Shown here: piece after piece, positions 62,780 through 64,000 of the stretch | Layout: every line of letters starts with the position of its first letter | Numbering within the stretch: position 1 is the stretch's first letter | Assembly (NCBI RefSeq): GCF_009758205.1 | Contig: NZ_WRXN01000001.1 | Span: 372,001 to 436,000, forward strand | From: Chitinophaga tropicalis | GTDB lineage: Bacteria > Bacteroidota > Bacteroidia > Chitinophagales > Chitinophagaceae | Direction: 5' to 3' | Length of the DNA: 64,000 bases | Made by a program: the position numbers and the translations under genes | Notes under the pieces: model-generated | What the model saw: the letters and a program-made list of their open reading frames with translations, nothing else | What the model was told of the DNA's origin: nothing | Databases searched by the model: none

Positions 62780-63601
62780 TCAGGATTTAATAAAATCCAA
62801 CAGATCAGCATTTATTCTTGCAGCTTCGGTAGTTGGCATTCCATGAGGAAAGCCAGGATATGAAATGAGCTTTCCATTCTTTAAAAGCTTTACAGCCTTT
62901 ACAGCTGTAAGCTGGTATGGAACGATCTGGTCATCTTCACCATGCATAACAAGCACAGGTACATCTACACTTTTAAGGTCTTCTGTGAAATCTGTTTCTG
63001 AGAATACCTTGATGCAATCATAATGAGCTTTTATTCCACCCATCATACCCTGACGCCACCAATTATCCCTTACTCCCTGCGATACTTGTGCGCCTTCACG
63101 ATTATAGCCATAAAATGGTATGGTAAAATCCTGGAAATACTGTGGACGCTTCGTTGCAGTGCCTTCACGTATCTCATCGAATACAGACAGGGGAATACCG
63201 TCGGGGTTATTGTCATTTTTCACCATGATCGGGGTAACTGCACTTATCAATACAGCTTTTGCTACTCTGCCGGCGCCATGCTTTGCCACATAGCGGATCA
63301 CTTCACCACCACCGGTTGAATGTCCAACATGTATCGCATCTTTTAAATCAAGCGCCTTTACAAGCTCAGCTACATCTGCAGCATAGGTGTCCATGTCATG
63401 ACCATGTGCTACCTGGGAAGATCTTCCATGACCTCTTCTGTCATGTGCAATTACCCTGAATCCTTTATTCAGAAAAAACATCATTTGTGTATCCCAATCA
63501 TCACCTGATAAAGGCCAGCCGTGATGAAAAACGATGGGCTGTCCTGTTCCCCAGTCTTTATAATAAATTTCTGTACCGTCCTTTACTGTAATCTTGCTCA
63601 T
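62780..63601 (-). CDS. Alpha/beta hydrolase, non-heme chloroperoxidase/esterase type
   Basis: 273 residues, no signal peptide. Motifs: HHGWPLSGDDWD (oxyanion region), HDRRGHGRS, nucleophile elbow GHSTGGGEVIRY (serine near residue 98), LISAVTPIM, catalytic Asp in MHGEDDQIVPY and His in YPGFPHGMP. This is the full triad of the cofactor-free chloroperoxidase/arylesterase subgroup; true substrates are probably esters. Monocistronic. Confidence 0.92.
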   Translation of the reverse strand: MSKITVKDGTEIYYKDWGTGQPIVFHHGWPLSGDDWDTQMMFFLNKGFRVIAHDRRGHGRSSQVAHGHDMDTYAADVAELVKALDLKDAIHVGHSTGGGEVIRYVAKHGAGRVAKAVLISAVTPIMVKNDNNPDGIPLSVFDEIREGTATKRPQYFQDFTIPFYGYNREGAQVSQGVRDNWWRQGMMGGIKAHYDCIKVFSETDFTEDLKSVDVPVLVMHGEDDQIVPYQLTAVKAVKLLKNGKLISYPGFPHGMPTTEAARINADLLDFIKS

Positions 63602-63723
63602 ATTGCGTTTTTTATTGGTTATTTTAATGGTTTAAAGGTACCCTTTTAACATATTGAGCAGGGAAAAGGTTGAATGCACTTTTATCGTTTCTCTTGTATC
63701 TTTTACGGCCTATCTGCAAAACG

Positions 63724-63752
63724 AAAAAAGGCCTGCATTTGCAGACCTTTTT
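63724..63752 (-). terminator. Terminator of the partial gene at the window edge
   Basis: On the minus strand aaaaaggtctgc pairs with gcaggcctttttt (one mismatch) around aaat, ending in a U-run, 20 bases after the stop at 63772. Confidence 0.65.
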
Positions 63753-63771
63753 ATTCTCACAGGTTTTCAGC

Positions 63772-64000
63772 TTATTTTATAAAAGCTTTATTGATAGTTG
63801 TTCCTTCCAGTTTGATCTCGTACGGCCATTGTTCATCATTGCTGTCGTTATTATCATTTAAATGTTCCCAATGTTCAGCAGGAGCGCCGCTAACTACTAA
63901 CCACAGGAACGCAGTATTTTCCGGCACAGTAAAATTTGCTTCTCCGGTAGAATTGCGATAAGTATTACCATATACACGGGAACCATCTTGCTTCACGGCT
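63772..64000 (-). CDS. C-terminal part of a secreted-type protein (DUF6055-like end), runs off the window
   Basis: About 76 residues are visible, open through the window edge, so the GTG at 63996 is not a real start. The sequence has FTVPENTAFLWLVVSGAPAE, then an acidic NDNNDSNDEQWPYEIKL segment and a TTINKAF end. From memory this resembles the last domain of DUF6055-type secreted proteins of Bacteroidota. No catalytic residues can be judged from this part. Confidence 0.5.
   Translation of the reverse strand, partial: AVKQDGSRVYGNTYRNSTGEANFTVPENTAFLWLVVSGAPAEHWEHLNDNNDSNDEQWPYEIKLEGTTINKAFIK

Noticed and set aside
1-64000. Prophage, integrative element or IS insertion
   Set aside because: No integrase, transposase, capsid, conjugation or terminase motif was seen, and no direct-repeat attachment site flanks the tRNA genes at 60215-60373.

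Overview
The window reads as one continuous chromosome segment of a Bacteroidota bacterium, most likely a Chitinophaga-type member of the Chitinophagaceae. Signs are a SusC/SusD pair, a type IX secretion (T9SS) type B sorting domain on a giant surface protein with PorP/SprF and OmpA/PD40 partners, a Bbp2-type porin beside an ammonium transporter, Bacteroidota-style promoter elements (TTTG / TAnnTTTG-like), and few Shine-Dalgarno sequences. No phage, IS element, CRISPR array or rRNA is visible.

Layout. 1-9.1 kb holds housekeeping and transport genes: a partial DUF2461 gene, a porin plus amtB (ammonium uptake), uvrB, a secreted S1/P1 nuclease, a PfkB kinase and a MATE exporter. 9.7-25.2 kb carries a small lipoprotein and then a surface-adhesion cluster on the minus strand: a 3910-residue Ig-repeat adhesin, a PorP/SprF protein and a PorE-like OmpA protein. 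25.8-33.7 kb is a plus-strand run: a NACHT/STAND ATPase, then a tight transglutaminase-like / ClC / KefF-like / KefB-like ion-homeostasis operon. 34.8-39.7 kb is a minus-strand TetR-TolC-HlyD-EmrB tripartite efflux operon with a palindromic operator. 40.3-43.5 kb has a fructokinase-like gene and a CBM9/glycosidase-like pair. 43.5-44.8 kb is non-coding and repeat-rich. 44.8-53.9 kb is a polysaccharide utilisation locus (GH31, SusD, SusC, SusR-like regulator).

53.9-56.7 kb is the most unusual part. A WYL-domain regulator and a slipin (SPFH/Band-7) gene diverge from a ~600 bp non-coding interval that encodes a highly structured RNA. Its core is a circularly permuted tRNA: variable loop, T-arm, capped acceptor hairpin, D-arm, closed by an anticodon-type helix, with the bases of the tRNA elbow preserved. 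This is the geometry of the tRNA-mimic module of bacterial Y RNAs, and it sits where comparative genomics of RNA-repair systems placed a Band-7-associated tRNA-like RNA.

56.7-64 kb has membrane proteins, a PhyH-type dioxygenase, a decayed nucleotidyltransferase, a transcription attenuator with an AUA-rich leader ORF upstream of an AUA-decoding tRNA-Ile(UAU), a tRNA-His, a YkuK-type RNase H-like gene, a second decayed gene, and small metabolic or secreted proteins. All functions are read from motifs and family memory; no search was run.
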